A stretch of 34,137 nt of DNA, from the NCBI GenBank assembly GCA_019634245.1, contig JAHQVR010000022.1, positions 1 through 34,137 of the forward strand, in the 5' to 3' direction. A program made the position numbers and the translations under genes. Positions 16,546-25,514 of the stretch are shown in pieces; the stretch's first letter is position 1, and each line of letters begins with the position of its first letter. Origin of the DNA: Gammaproteobacteria bacterium. GTDB lineage: Bacteria; Pseudomonadota; Gammaproteobacteria; Granulosicoccales; Granulosicoccaceae. The notes beneath the pieces were generated by a model. The model saw only the letters and a list, made by a program, of their open reading frames with translations. It was not told the origin of the DNA and made no database searches.

Positions 16546-18189
16546 TTAAATTGCCTTTACGGGAGTTATGGCATTGGGATTGACTATTATATGGAGAATT
16601 GATGGGCCGTTATAGTTTTGGGCTTCAGAAAAAGCGATTTTAAAATCGTCAAAACTCTCTACGCGAGCGCCGAAAGCGTCGTAAGATTGTGCCCAGAGTG
16701 CAAAATCTGGGTTTTTAAGTTCAGTTCCACAGTTGCTATCTGGATACTGTTGTACTTGATGCATTTTGATCGTACCGTACATTCCATTGTCGATGATCAA
16801 GGTTGTGAATGCTAAACCTAATTGAGCGGCTGTGGCAAATTCCTGATGTGTCATTTGAAAGCACCCATCTCCTGCTAGTGCTATCACGGTTTTCTCCGGG
16901 TGTTGCAACTTTGTGGCCACTGCAGCGGGAAATCCATAGCCCATGGAGCCGCTGGTAGGAGCAACTTGAGTATTGAATTTCTGGAATTTCCAAAACCGCT
17001 GAATCCACATAGAGTAGTTGCCAGCTCCTGTGGTAACGATGGTGTTAGGAATATCCAACATTGACTGAAGATATTCTACTATCTGTTTCATTAGATCCGC
17101 TTCATCGACAGTGTGTTCCAGGGACGACCATTCCAGATAAACGCGGTGTCCGCTCTCAACTAGCTCTGGATCACATTTGTTGAACTGCGGTGTCTCTGGG
17201 ACAATAGAGGCACAAAAAGATTCGGGAGAACAGTTAATTGCCAGCATGGGCAGATTTACTTTACCCAATTCTTCTGCGCCGGGATGTACGTGTATCAGCT
17301 TCTGCTTGGGTAAGGGAATATCCAGCAGTGCATAATCTTGTGATGGCACCTCTGAGAAGCGTCCGCCTAGTAGCAGTAGCACATCTGCTTCTAAAATACG
17401 CTGTTTGAGTGCCGGATTTAAACCTAATCCCACATCGCCGACATAACATGGGTGAGTGTTGTCAATTAGCGTTTGCCTACGAAAAGAGGTTGCTACAGGT
17501 AATGAAAGGTTCAATGCAAACTCTTGGAACTGGAGGACAGCAGACTCAGTCCAACCGCTACCGCCTAGAATGGCTAGAGGACGCGCGGCAGTACTGAGCA
17601 GCTGTTTCACTTTCTCAATATGTACTGGATGAGGATACGCTTCGGGTTTACAGTACGCTAACGGTAGTGGAATCTGATCGGTTGTTCCGTATAACGTATT
17701 CTCGGGGAGCACAACAGCAACGGGACCCGGTCTGCCGGCGCAGGCTGTGTGCCAAGCTCTTGAGACCAACTCTTCAATGCGCGATACATGGTCAATTTCA
17801 GTAACCCATTTACACATTCCACCCAAAAGCTGCTGGTAGTCGACTTCCTGGAATGCATCTCGATATTTCCACTCAGTCGCTATTTGCCCAATAAACAGTA
17901 AAACCGGAGTGGAATCTTGCTGTGCAACGTGAATGCCTGAGAGAGCATTCGTTGCGCCCGGACCTCTGGTGACGAACGCAATACCGGGTGCTCCGCTAAG
18001 TTTGCCAGTGGCTTCAGCCATCATGGCGGCACCACCTTCCTGACGACATACAATAGTTTCAATGGTGCTGTCAGACAATGCTTGCAAAGCAGGTAAATAG
18101 CTCTCACCGGGTACGCAAAACACACGTTTAGCGCCTAATGATTCTAAGGCCTTAATAAGTACTTGGCCGCCAGATTGTTCATTTTGCAT
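16546..18189 (-). CDS. Thiamine-diphosphate enzyme, acetolactate-synthase-like
   Basis: A 547-residue three-domain ThDP enzyme. The catalytic Glu is in VCRQEGGAAMMAEATG (E51). The central domain binds nucleotide or is vestigial. The ThDP/Mg motif runs from GDG (440-442) to DNGMYG (467-472). It resembles the acetolactate synthase large subunit/glyoxylate carboligase/benzoylformate decarboxylase group. No regulatory subunit (ilvH/ilvN) is adjacent, which argues against a housekeeping acetolactate synthase. It is the second gene of a two-gene unit, 12 bases after the RidA-type gene. The reaction is probably a 2-oxo acid decarboxylation or carboligation; the substrate is not predictable. Confidence 0.87.
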   Translation of the reverse strand: MQNEQSGGQVLIKALESLGAKRVFCVPGESYLPALQALSDSTIETIVCRQEGGAAMMAEATGKLSGAPGIAFVTRGPGATNALSGIHVAQQDSTPVLLFIGQIATEWKYRDAFQEVDYQQLLGGMCKWVTEIDHVSRIEELVSRAWHTACAGRPGPVAVVLPENTLYGTTDQIPLPLAYCKPEAYPHPVHIEKVKQLLSTAARPLAILGGSGWTESAVLQFQEFALNLSLPVATSFRRQTLIDNTHPCYVGDVGLGLNPALKQRILEADVLLLLGGRFSEVPSQDYALLDIPLPKQKLIHVHPGAEELGKVNLPMLAINCSPESFCASIVPETPQFNKCDPELVESGHRVYLEWSSLEHTVDEADLMKQIVEYLQSMLDIPNTIVTTGAGNYSMWIQRFWKFQKFNTQVAPTSGSMGYGFPAAVATKLQHPEKTVIALAGDGCFQMTHQEFATAAQLGLAFTTLIIDNGMYGTIKMHQVQQYPDSNCGTELKNPDFALWAQSYDAFGARVESFDDFKIAFSEAQNYNGPSILHIIVNPNAITPVKAI

Positions 18190-18201
18190 GTTTTAAATGA
18201 T

Positions 18202-18549
18202 TCACGACTTTGCAGCAATAATCATTATTTCAACCAAAAACTCGGGTGTGGCAAGCCTCGGTGATTCAACACAGGCTCGACACGGCGGGTTACTTTTGTC
18301 GACCCAGTTGTCCCAGATTTCATTCATTTCAACAAAATTATCCATGCTAGTTAACCAAATAGTGGCACTGAGTAGTTGAGATTTATCGCTACCCGCGTTG
18401 GCCAGTAAGGAATCGATAGTATTTAAGATATTTTGTGTTTGTTCGGCCACCGAAGCACCACTGGCTACCTGTCCGGCGAGGTAGATGGTATCTGAGTGAA
18501 CCACACACTGGCTCATGCGGTGATTGGAATCGTATCGAGTAACAGCCAT
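18202..18549 (-). CDS. RidA family (YjgF/YER057c/UK114) protein
   Basis: A 115-residue RidA-fold protein. It keeps the conserved Arg of the active site in PCRACVES (R91) and the Glu in FLVEIMIIA (E107), with YLAGQVA and ATIWLTSM segments typical of the family. Archetypal RidA hydrolyses reactive enamine/imine intermediates such as 2-aminoacrylate; Rid subfamilies vary. GGAGAG lies directly ahead of the ATG. It leads the operon with the ThDP enzyme (12-bp gap), suggesting that the two act on linked 2-imino/2-oxo acid metabolites. Confidence 0.9.
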   Translation of the reverse strand: MAVTRYDSNHRMSQCVVHSDTIYLAGQVASGASVAEQTQNILNTIDSLLANAGSDKSQLLSATIWLTSMDNFVEMNEIWDNWVDKSNPPCRACVESPRLATPEFLVEIMIIAAKS

Positions 18550-18683
18550 GAAGCTCTCCAGAAGCGTTGGTTTTGACTGTTCTCTAGTATATTTGTTTTG
18601 ACTCTGTCAGGCGTAAATACGGTAAGAAAAAACACTCTGTTGCTTATACAGTATTTTCTCAAGCCCTATAGCGAGAGTTGATT

Positions 18684-19610
18684 TTAGTTCCAATCGTACT
18701 TTATGGCGGCCCTGGCTGCGATGGAGGTGTCGGCGTTGTCCAAGCCTGAGTTAACGCCTTGCAGCTCAAACCAAGTAATGGTGTTCCGGCCCAGTGTATG
18801 TGTATACCCTACCGTAGCACCTATGAGTGTTTCTGAGTAATCGATGCCGCCCACATCGAGGTAGTAATTACCTTTACTGAGAAATAAGTCTAAGCCAGTG
18901 GTGTCTACGTCGCCTGAGTTTGCTGCATCTTGTTTGGTTATATTGGCGGCGTAGTTAATATCACTCAAGTTTCCACTAATCACCATTCCCAGCGTTGGCT
19001 CAGTGCCATTATCCCAATCCTGAAATCCAAGCCCTAATGTCATATTCCCAACGGGAAAGGAGGCACCCACTTCGATGCCATCAACATCATCTTGAAAGGA
19101 GTTACCAGCTTCTGGCCGCATATAGAGGGTTGCGCTGGTAACCACTTCGCCGAACGAGTTTGTATAGGTCAGGCCGTTCTCAGAGAAAAATGTATACGAC
19201 AGGCATCCGTTGCAGCTCCCCCACCAGGGTTGATCCACCGGGGCGATGATGGTGTTGTACCAAGTATGGAACGTTTGGCCAACCAATAATGATCCGAAAT
19301 CTCCTTTTAAGCCGATATAAGCATGGCGAGTACTAAATGCACCATCTCCGTTATCTCTAAAGGAAGTGTCAACTCCAAATTCAACTTTTCCGAAGGCGGT
19401 TAAACCAGAGTCGATATCGGTTTCGCCGGTAAATCCAAGCCGCGAAGCGTAATTTTCAAAATTTAGTTCGGAATCTAACCCATCATCTAGATCGAGGTAA
19501 CTCAGACCAATGCGCAAACTGCCGTAAAAACCGCCATCTGCTGATACATTCATAGACGTCGACACTAGTGCAGCGCTGATAGCTAACGAGGCCAAGACGT
19601 TCAATTTCAT
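18684..19610 (-). CDS. Gram-negative porin (porin_4 type)
   Basis: A 308-residue protein. It has a cleaved signal peptide (SLAISAALVSTSMNVSA, cut before Asp-Gly) and the porin opening GGFYGSLRIGLSYLD. ENYASRLGFTGETDIDSGLTAFGKVEFGVD is present in parts, as is the RHAYIGLKGDFGSLLVGQ strand pair that precedes the constriction loop. The protein is acidic overall, as is common in marine bacteria. The putative loop 3 holds WWGSCNGCLSY, a CxxC pair that is rare in porins. It is a single gene with a long upstream region (19611-19957). I expect a general diffusion channel of the outer membrane. Confidence 0.88.
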   Translation of the reverse strand: MKLNVLASLAISAALVSTSMNVSADGGFYGSLRIGLSYLDLDDGLDSELNFENYASRLGFTGETDIDSGLTAFGKVEFGVDTSFRDNGDGAFSTRHAYIGLKGDFGSLLVGQTFHTWYNTIIAPVDQPWWGSCNGCLSYTFFSENGLTYTNSFGEVVTSATLYMRPEAGNSFQDDVDGIEVGASFPVGNMTLGLGFQDWDNGTEPTLGMVISGNLSDINYAANITKQDAANSGDVDTTGLDLFLSKGNYYLDVGGIDYSETLIGATVGYTHTLGRNTITWFELQGVNSGLDNADTSIAARAAIKYDWN

Positions 19611-19957
19611 TGGTTTTCTACTTTCGTTATTGTGCGACAGAGATTAGTCAGATTCTGATTAATTGTCCAAGGCTATTAAATCCTATTGTCGAGCTGGTAT
19701 CTGGCCCGTAAGCCTTTCGAATTGAACAATGCGTTAGTAATTCATGGCTTGGGCACTCATTTTCCGTCAAAAAACAGGCATTTGGGCGACTATTTTGTGA
19801 TGAGCCTCACAGTAACGGCCACAGTGACGTTACTCACTAATCTGCCAACACCTTCGGCCGATATCTTCGTATGCAAAGACTCACTTCTTAGCTGCATCTG
19901 GGACGATGCTGTTTTTCGTGTGGATATATTTTCGCGCTCAATCTGACAAGTGCTGAT
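19611..19957. other. 347-bp divergent intergenic region
   Basis: This gap separates the divergent porin and coiled-coil genes and must hold both promoters. It carries no convincing gene; an 86-residue frame in it shows no family features. I could not assign a specific regulator site. Confidence 0.4.
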
Positions 19958-22750
19958 ATGGAAATGATGGTTTACATTGTATTCGTTCTGTTAATGCTAC
20001 TTGCAGTCGCAGGTGGTGGTTATGGTGGTTTTTTCTATACGAAAAAATCGTTATTACCCAAGCTTAAGCTGGCTCAAGACGCGGCTCAGCGTAGAAAGGG
20101 CATTATTAACGAGCTGAATACGAAGCTCGGCATCGCCAGGTCGGAGCTGGCACAGTGCAAGAGAGTTAGCACACAGGAGATCGAAAATCTCAGTGCACAA
20201 CTGAAGATCTCAAATAGTGATCTCTCTCAGGCTCAAACGGATGCTGAGCGTTCCCGTGAGATTGCCCAGGCTGCAACGGCGCGGTTAAGTGATCTAGAAA
20301 AACTTAAAACACCCATCAATGAATCACCGCAGCAGACCGATGCGTCTGACGGCCTTGAAAATTCCCAGGACGACGTAGCGGAAGATACGGATTCGACCCC
20401 GATGGGCAAACCGGCATTCGAAAACAAAGACTCTGATGAGTATAAGCGTGTACTCGCAGCGGCCGTGGCCGCAGCCGATGCAGCCGATGCAGCCGATGGT
20501 GCCGATGGTGCCGATGGTGCCGATGGTGCCGATGGTGCCGATGGTGCCGATGGTGCTGATGGTGCTGATGGTGCTGATGGTGCTGATGGGGGATTACAGG
20601 CGCACCAAGCAGCCATTGAGGATGAATCTACGGGTAGCGAGCCACCGAACGTAGAACGTAGAGTCGATAAACGACGGTCAGATGAAAAACACGCTGCTAA
20701 CTTAGCTGAAGAGCTTATGGCTCTCCGGATGAAGCAGGAAGATGAATCAAACGATGAGGCTAACTGTGGCCATCTTGACACCGCTGTAATAGGTGAGGAC
20801 TTTTTTGCCGCAGCAACTGAAGAAGATGCTAAAGAATCTGCTGAGAACTTTTTCTCTGGTCGAGAGTACAGCCGAAATGGCGATTCTCGGCTGCAGGAGC
20901 AAGAGGCGCTGATCATTCAGTATATTGAAAAAGCACAGAAACAGAAGAAACAAATTGATGAACTAGTAGTAGAAAATGATCGGCTTAAATCGAAATTGGC
21001 TACGTTGATGCCGGATAACGGTGAGGCGTTCGGTGACTTTGAGGAAGGTGCGATTGAAGATGTCAACAGTGTTCTTTCAAATAATCTTGACGAGAATTTT
21101 GAGAAGCTCAATGCTGAGCTGAGCTTGGCCAAGGCTCAGATAGTCGAGCTTGAAGCAGAGCTCTCCAGTATGACAGGGCAGTGCGGAAAACTGAAAAAAG
21201 AGCTGGGTGAAAGACAAGAAAAGATAGACCATCTCACTTCAGAATTAGATTCGGTAGTTGCCGAACTCCGAGACCGTGAGTCCGCCCTGGATGCTGCGAG
21301 CAAAGAGGCAGAGGCCAATAGAAAGAAAAGTGATAATGCGAGGCTATCGATTGAAACTCTGCGTAACGAAAATGAGCATATCAACGGAGAGTTCAAGGTT
21401 CTTAAAACCCAGTTACACACATTGCAAAGCTCGATCCCTGACGAATCAGATTTGGTTGCCTCGAAAGCGATTATTGAAAAGCAAAAATTGGAAATTTTAT
21501 CTCTCACTCGCAAATTGCATCAGGCCGATAAACTAAATAATGAATTGCAGCAGCAGACACTGGAAATACCGAAACTTTCAAATCGTCTAAATGAGATTGG
21601 CAGCCTTAAAAAGCAGCTCGAGACAAAGTGTGTTGAGCTAGATGCGCTACGTCAATTGCATGCTGATTTGAAAGATCAACATACCGATTTACAGTTGATT
21701 AACTCTGAATACCTAAATCTACAACGAACAAATGAAGATCTGAGTAGAGAAAGCCTACGTCTACAAAAAGAGCTAGAGAAAATTCCGGAGTACGCAAAGG
21801 CTGCGCAGGACGCCAGAGCTGAGGCACTTGGATACGCTGAGCAGCTTCGCCAACTACGAGTGTCGCAAACGGAGCTCAAATCGGCGCTTGATGCTGCGCA
21901 AAGCGCATTGGCTAGAAACTCAGATCAAACAGCGTTGCAGAACAAGGTCTCAGAACTTGAAGACCTCAATCGGGAGCTGAGGCTGGAAAATGCAAATTTG
22001 GATGCCCTGGAGACGCGAATTAGGGAGCTGCAAAGCCAAAACGATGATATCTCCGACCAACTCGATGCGGTTATGCGAAAGCGTGAAGACAAGGCGAGCC
22101 TATCAGATGCTGGGATTGAGCAAGATCAATTATCTGCAATAGACCGAGTCCCTATGCTCGATACCAGCACTGGACCCGATGCCACCGTTAGACACTCCGA
22201 ATTCGAAAGTGATGCAGGAGAGGCATCTTTGCCTGATGCGCAAAGTACAGATACAGATCAATACTCCAAAGAACAAGCAAAGCGGCCGAAGGCTAAGAAA
22301 AAACCCAAACAGTCAACGACCAGTAAAAAGGTAACCAGTAGGACGCCGAAGTCGCAAGCGGGTGGCAAGAAAAAGCGCTCGAAAACATCAGGCTCTGTAA
22401 CTGAGCTTTCACAGAAACGTGGTGCCACTGCCAAGAAGCGATCTTCTAAAAAGAAAACAGAGCCTCGAAGCAAGGCAACTGTTTCAAAACTGAATACATC
22501 TTCAAAGAATCAGGCGCGAACTAATAAGACTGCTGTTAAGGATGACTTAAAGAAAATCAATGGGATTGGTCCAAAGCTCGAAGCATTGTTAAATAGAAAT
22601 GGTATTCGAACCTATGCGGATCTTGCGAATCTCACGAAAGCAGAGGTGAAAGATTTGTCTGAAAAACTAGGAAAATTTGGTGAGCGTGTAACAAGAGATA
22701 GGTGGGTTAGCAAAGCGAAAGCACTGGCAAAGCGTCAGAAGGCTGCATAA
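19958..22750 (+). CDS. Membrane-anchored giant coiled-coil protein with C-terminal helix-hairpin-helix
   Basis: A 930-residue protein. A single N-terminal membrane helix (about 3-28, VYIVFVLLMLLAVAGGGYGG) is followed by a short coiled coil, an Ala-Asp-Gly repeat (about 172-211) and an acidic linker. A very long heptad-rich coiled coil of Glu, Leu, Lys and Gln follows (about 310-710). A Lys/Ser/Thr-rich basic tail (about 770-860, histone-like) comes next. The last 65 residues form a helix-hairpin-helix domain (LKKINGIGPKLEALLNRNGI) of the type fused to many DNA-associated and ribosomal L21-like proteins. The order suggests a cytoplasmic rod from the inner membrane to DNA or another nucleic acid; this is inference. 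I know of no characterised protein with exactly this order. It is monocistronic. Confidence 0.85.
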   Translation: MEMMVYIVFVLLMLLAVAGGGYGGFFYTKKSLLPKLKLAQDAAQRRKGIINELNTKLGIARSELAQCKRVSTQEIENLSAQLKISNSDLSQAQTDAERSREIAQAATARLSDLEKLKTPINESPQQTDASDGLENSQDDVAEDTDSTPMGKPAFENKDSDEYKRVLAAAVAAADAADAADGADGADGADGADGADGADGADGADGADGADGGLQAHQAAIEDESTGSEPPNVERRVDKRRSDEKHAANLAEELMALRMKQEDESNDEANCGHLDTAVIGEDFFAAATEEDAKESAENFFSGREYSRNGDSRLQEQEALIIQYIEKAQKQKKQIDELVVENDRLKSKLATLMPDNGEAFGDFEEGAIEDVNSVLSNNLDENFEKLNAELSLAKAQIVELEAELSSMTGQCGKLKKELGERQEKIDHLTSELDSVVAELRDRESALDAASKEAEANRKKSDNARLSIETLRNENEHINGEFKVLKTQLHTLQSSIPDESDLVASKAIIEKQKLEILSLTRKLHQADKLNNELQQQTLEIPKLSNRLNEIGSLKKQLETKCVELDALRQLHADLKDQHTDLQLINSEYLNLQRTNEDLSRESLRLQKELEKIPEYAKAAQDARAEALGYAEQLRQLRVSQTELKSALDAAQSALARNSDQTALQNKVSELEDLNRELRLENANLDALETRIRELQSQNDDISDQLDAVMRKREDKASLSDAGIEQDQLSAIDRVPMLDTSTGPDATVRHSEFESDAGEASLPDAQSTDTDQYSKEQAKRPKAKKKPKQSTTSKKVTSRTPKSQAGGKKKRSKTSGSVTELSQKRGATAKKRSSKKKTEPRSKATVSKLNTSSKNQARTNKTAVKDDLKKINGIGPKLEALLNRNGIRTYADLANLTKAEVKDLSEKLGKFGERVTRDRWVSKAKALAKRQKAA
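20471..20590 (+). repeat. In-frame 9-bp minisatellite (AAD/ADG)
   Basis: Three GCAGCCGAT units and one GGT lead into six identical GCCGATGGT units (20501-20554) and then four GCTGATGG[TG] units (20555-20590). The block-wise change of the Ala codon shows sequential expansion of two variant units. The period is a multiple of three, so copy-number change alters only linker length. The opposite strand reads as a Ser-Ala-Pro repeat frame, which is a shadow. Confidence 0.93.
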
Positions 22751-22784
22751 GTAGGCAAGGTTCATGTCGCGGTATCTGTTCAAA

Positions 22785-22802
22785 TGGCTGAGCCAATTTT
22801 TT
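22785..22802 (+). terminator. Weak intrinsic terminator
   Basis: TGGC-TGA-GCCA followed by a run of six T lies 35 bases after the coiled-coil gene stop. The stem has only four pairs, so activity is uncertain. The position between convergent genes fits. Confidence 0.35.
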
Positions 22803-22840
22803 GTGAGCTAAGGATCGATCTCGGTTAACGTCGTGAAAGG

Positions 22841-23383
22841 CTACTGAGTTAAATATGCCTCGCCAAAGCTAATACCAAACTCGAAGCACCATACGCTGAT
22901 ACTGTCAAAGTTATCGAGACTTTTCCCTTCGGGAAGAGTTAGAACAAGGGTTTGATCATCGAACCGTTGGCCGTTTAATTGATCCCCTATTTGAAAAGCG
23001 TCAGGGTGGAAATAGTCCCCGTCAAAATACGCATAAAAAGCGACATCAGGCCCTCCACCATCGTAGTTAAAGTTTGTGACTCTCAACGTACATTTGTCTA
23101 GTACTGCCACTGTGCCCGACACGTCGTGAAACAACATCGAAAATTCAGCGCTCCGCCCCACCAGAGGATGATCTGTACCACACGTGTTGACCATTGATTC
23201 TTGGTCTGTAGGTTGCTCGCCCATTTCTCCCGACGACTCATCGGTTCCGTTGGAATCTGTAGGTGTCTCCGTACCTGTCTCTGCCGCATTAGATTCTGAT
23301 CCAGGAGTATCGGATTGTTCTTCAACGGTCCCGGAGCAGGCCATCAGAAGCGCCGTGAGGCTAGCTATAAGGCAGAGACGCAT
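22841..23383 (-). CDS. DM13-domain lipoprotein
   Basis: A 180-residue lipoprotein from the ATG at 23383, chosen because it begins the signal peptide directly (lipobox LMAC, lipidated Cys16); a frame start at 23449 would add 22 polar residues. An acidic Ser/Thr/Glu linker of about 55 residues follows. The DM13 domain (about 75-178) shows HDVSGTV, LRVTNFNYDGGGPDVAFY and the ending ISVWCFEFGISFGEAYL with the conserved Trp-Cys. DM13 has been proposed on sequence grounds to be a redox or electron-transfer domain because of this invariant Cys. It is single-copy in the window and lies downstream of the OmpA-type lipoprotein gene but separated from it by a terminator. Confidence 0.85.
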   Translation of the reverse strand: MRLCLIASLTALLMACSGTVEEQSDTPGSESNAAETGTETPTDSNGTDESSGEMGEQPTDQESMVNTCGTDHPLVGRSAEFSMLFHDVSGTVAVLDKCTLRVTNFNYDGGGPDVAFYAYFDGDYFHPDAFQIGDQLNGQRFDDQTLVLTLPEGKSLDNFDSISVWCFEFGISFGEAYLTQ

Positions 23384-23470
23384 AGTGGTGTTTTCAGACA
23401 CGGTAGGAGAGCTAAGCCTACCAGATTGGCACCGGTAGAATTGTTTCAAAGAGGATGGCGTGAATGGAAC

Positions 23471-23508
23471 GAAAAAGCCTGAGAAACCTGGCTAGGGTTT
23501 CTCAGGCT
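23471..23508 (-). terminator. Strong Rho-independent terminator of the OmpA-type gene
   Basis: A perfect 13-bp stem (23476-23488 with 23496-23508) closes a seven-base loop and, read leftward, runs into TTTTTC. It lies 58 bases beyond the stop of the OmpA-type lipoprotein gene and separates it from the DM13 gene. Confidence 0.92.
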
Positions 23509-23565
23509 GAATGCGTAGTAGGCCAGTGACTCTGACCCGTCCTGAGCTGACTAGTTGCAGCGTGT

Positions 23566-24066
23566 TTAGCGACTACTAACTAAGGTTCCAGGTTCGTTAA
23601 AGATTATCTCCACTCTACGGTTCTGTTGTCGGCCTTCAAGCGTTGCATTCGAGGCGACCGGCCGGCTCTCTCCATAGGCCCGAGTCTGAATTCTTGAGTT
23701 GTCGACGCCATACGCTAGTAGGGTTTCGCGCACGGCCTGGGAGCGTGCTTTGGACAGGTTATCGTTGTATGCAGCATCCCCTTGATTATCTGTATGGCCT
23801 TCTATTAAGGCGATCTTTTTTGGGTGTTTGTTTAAATAACTTGCTGCCTGCTTCACGATTTGCTTCGCTTCAGGCCGAAGTGTGGCTTTTTCGAAGTCGA
23901 ACAGGACATCATCGAGAGTAACCAATTCACCGCGTTCGGTAGTAGTGATTTGCATCTTGGGAGCTTCTGCAACTGGTTCCACCGCCCTTTGCGGTTTTGA
24001 TGAGCAGGCCAGCACTGAGCCTGACAATAGGAGAATGGTCACAAATTTAATGGCGGTAAGTTTCAT
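23566..24066 (-). CDS. OmpA-family peptidoglycan-binding lipoprotein
   Basis: A 166-residue lipoprotein: signal peptide with lipobox SVLAC (Cys21), a linker of 30 residues, then an OmpA C-terminal domain. The domain begins LVTLDDVLFDFEKATLRPEA and contains IEGHTDNQGDAAYNDNLSKARSQAV in parts, including the Asp and Arg that contact diaminopimelate. It ends QNRRVEIIF. It tethers the outer membrane to peptidoglycan, in the manner of Pal or YiaD. No tol genes are nearby, so it is probably not the Tol-Pal member. AGGA about eight bases ahead supports the start. It is monocistronic with its own terminator. Confidence 0.92.
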   Translation of the reverse strand: MKLTAIKFVTILLLSGSVLACSSKPQRAVEPVAEAPKMQITTTERGELVTLDDVLFDFEKATLRPEAKQIVKQAASYLNKHPKKIALIEGHTDNQGDAAYNDNLSKARSQAVRETLLAYGVDNSRIQTRAYGESRPVASNATLEGRQQNRRVEIIFNEPGTLVSSR

Positions 24067-24272
24067 AGTCGGATCCTGTTGTTTGTGGCGAGATGTTTCG
24101 ACGTTAAATAGTTAACGGCTCGCCAATGTTTCTTCTTGTGTGGTCTAAGATTACCGACTGAAAAGGTGGCTTTGTGAGTCTGCTAGACTGCGCTTTTATT
24201 GCGGTTAAAAGAGTTCCATAACGCCTTGAACACGCCGTTTAAACATTGATCTTGTGCACAAAAAAGCAGATA

Positions 24273-25385
24273 TCACTCGGTGCCCGTTGACTTTATGACG
24301 CCTCTGGATAGTTGATCCTGTTCGATAGACTCAAACAAGGCTCGGAAATTTCCTTCTCCGAATCCTTCATCGCCTTTACGTTGTATAAATTCGAAGAATA
24401 TCGGACCGATGACTGTCTTAGAAAATATTTGAAGAAGGATCTTTGTCATGCCGCCATCGATTACGCCTTCTCCATCGATTAATATTCCATGTTTTTTTAA
24501 TCGGTCGAGTGGCTCTGTATGATTAAGCACACGTTCGATACTGTTTTCATAGTAGCTATCGGGAGGACCCGGCATAAAAGCCAGTCCTTGAGCTGCTAAA
24601 AGATCGGTGCTATCAAAGATATCGTCAGTACCTACGGCTATGTGCTGAATGCCTTCTCCGTTGTATTTGTTTAGATACTCTTCGATTTGACTGCTGTCAT
24701 CGGTAGATTCATTCAGTGGTATTCGAATTTTTCCGCAGGGTGATGTAATGGCTCTGCTAATAAGTCCGGTGTATTTGCCGTCAATATCGAAAAAATGTAT
24801 TTGTTTAAAGCCGAATAGATCTTTGTAAAATTCCCACCAAGTATCCATATTTCCTCGGTGAACATTATGTGTGAGGTGATCCAGATAGTAGAACCCAAAG
24901 CCGGACGGTTGAGCGTTTGGCTCAGTTACCCAATTAAACTCATCATCATAAATAGAGCCCCGTTCGCCGTACTTATCCACAAAGTAGATCAGTGAACCAC
25001 CAATTCCGACGATGGCTGGGGTATCAATTGAACGGTCTTGTTTAGTGTAGGGCGTGGCGCCTAGTTCCACAGCGTGGTGATATGCGTGAGCTGCATCGAC
25101 CACCCGCCATGCCATAGCGCTAGCGCAGGGGCCATGATGCTGGTAAAAATCGGCGGCATGAGAGTTCTTTTCGCTATTGATGAGGTAATTAATATCGCCT
25201 TGACGCCAAAGCTCAATTTGCTTCTTCTTATGCGTGGCCACCTTTGAGTAGCCCATTTGTTTAAACAGATTGGCCAGCTCCAGCGGGTTTGCGTGGGAGA
25301 ACTCCACAAATTCAAAACCATCTGTGCCTGCTGGGTTGTCCTTGCTAATACTGGAAGGTGGCGATAAGTGAGGGAAAGGACCCAT
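24273..25385 (-). CDS. hppD: 4-Hydroxyphenylpyruvate dioxygenase
   Basis: A 370-residue non-haem iron enzyme that converts 4-hydroxyphenylpyruvate to homogentisate in tyrosine breakdown. The three iron ligands are visible: His170 in YYLDHLTHNV, His248 in GIQHIA and Glu332 in PIFFEFIQRKG. The two vicinal-oxygen-chelate halves and the C-terminal GEGNFRALFESIE segment are complete. AGAGG precedes the start. Homogentisate dioxygenase and fumarylacetoacetase genes are not in the window. The gene diverges from an Lrp-family regulator across 129 bp, an arrangement that usually means local control. Confidence 0.96.
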   Translation of the reverse strand: MGPFPHLSPPSSISKDNPAGTDGFEFVEFSHANPLELANLFKQMGYSKVATHKKKQIELWRQGDINYLINSEKNSHAADFYQHHGPCASAMAWRVVDAAHAYHHAVELGATPYTKQDRSIDTPAIVGIGGSLIYFVDKYGERGSIYDDEFNWVTEPNAQPSGFGFYYLDHLTHNVHRGNMDTWWEFYKDLFGFKQIHFFDIDGKYTGLISRAITSPCGKIRIPLNESTDDSSQIEEYLNKYNGEGIQHIAVGTDDIFDSTDLLAAQGLAFMPGPPDSYYENSIERVLNHTEPLDRLKKHGILIDGEGVIDGGMTKILLQIFSKTVIGPIFFEFIQRKGDEGFGEGNFRALFESIEQDQLSRGVIKSTGTE

Positions 25386-25514
25386 GAAAAGCCTCTCTAT
25401 TTAGTGATCGTGCATAGAATATGGTGATTAGGGTGAGTGAACTGTGAGTTTATTGCTCTTGATAGCGATAATATGCACAAATAGTCCGTATTGTAGTTGT
25501 AATCTGTAGATAAT

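Noticed and set aside
19686..19946. 86-residue frame upstream of the coiled-coil gene
   Set aside because: No domain, poor start and composition unlike neighbouring genes; it lies in a divergent promoter region.
20233..20916. 227-residue minus-strand frame with Ser-Ala-Pro repeats
   Set aside because: It is the antisense shadow of the ADG minisatellite and coiled-coil gene.
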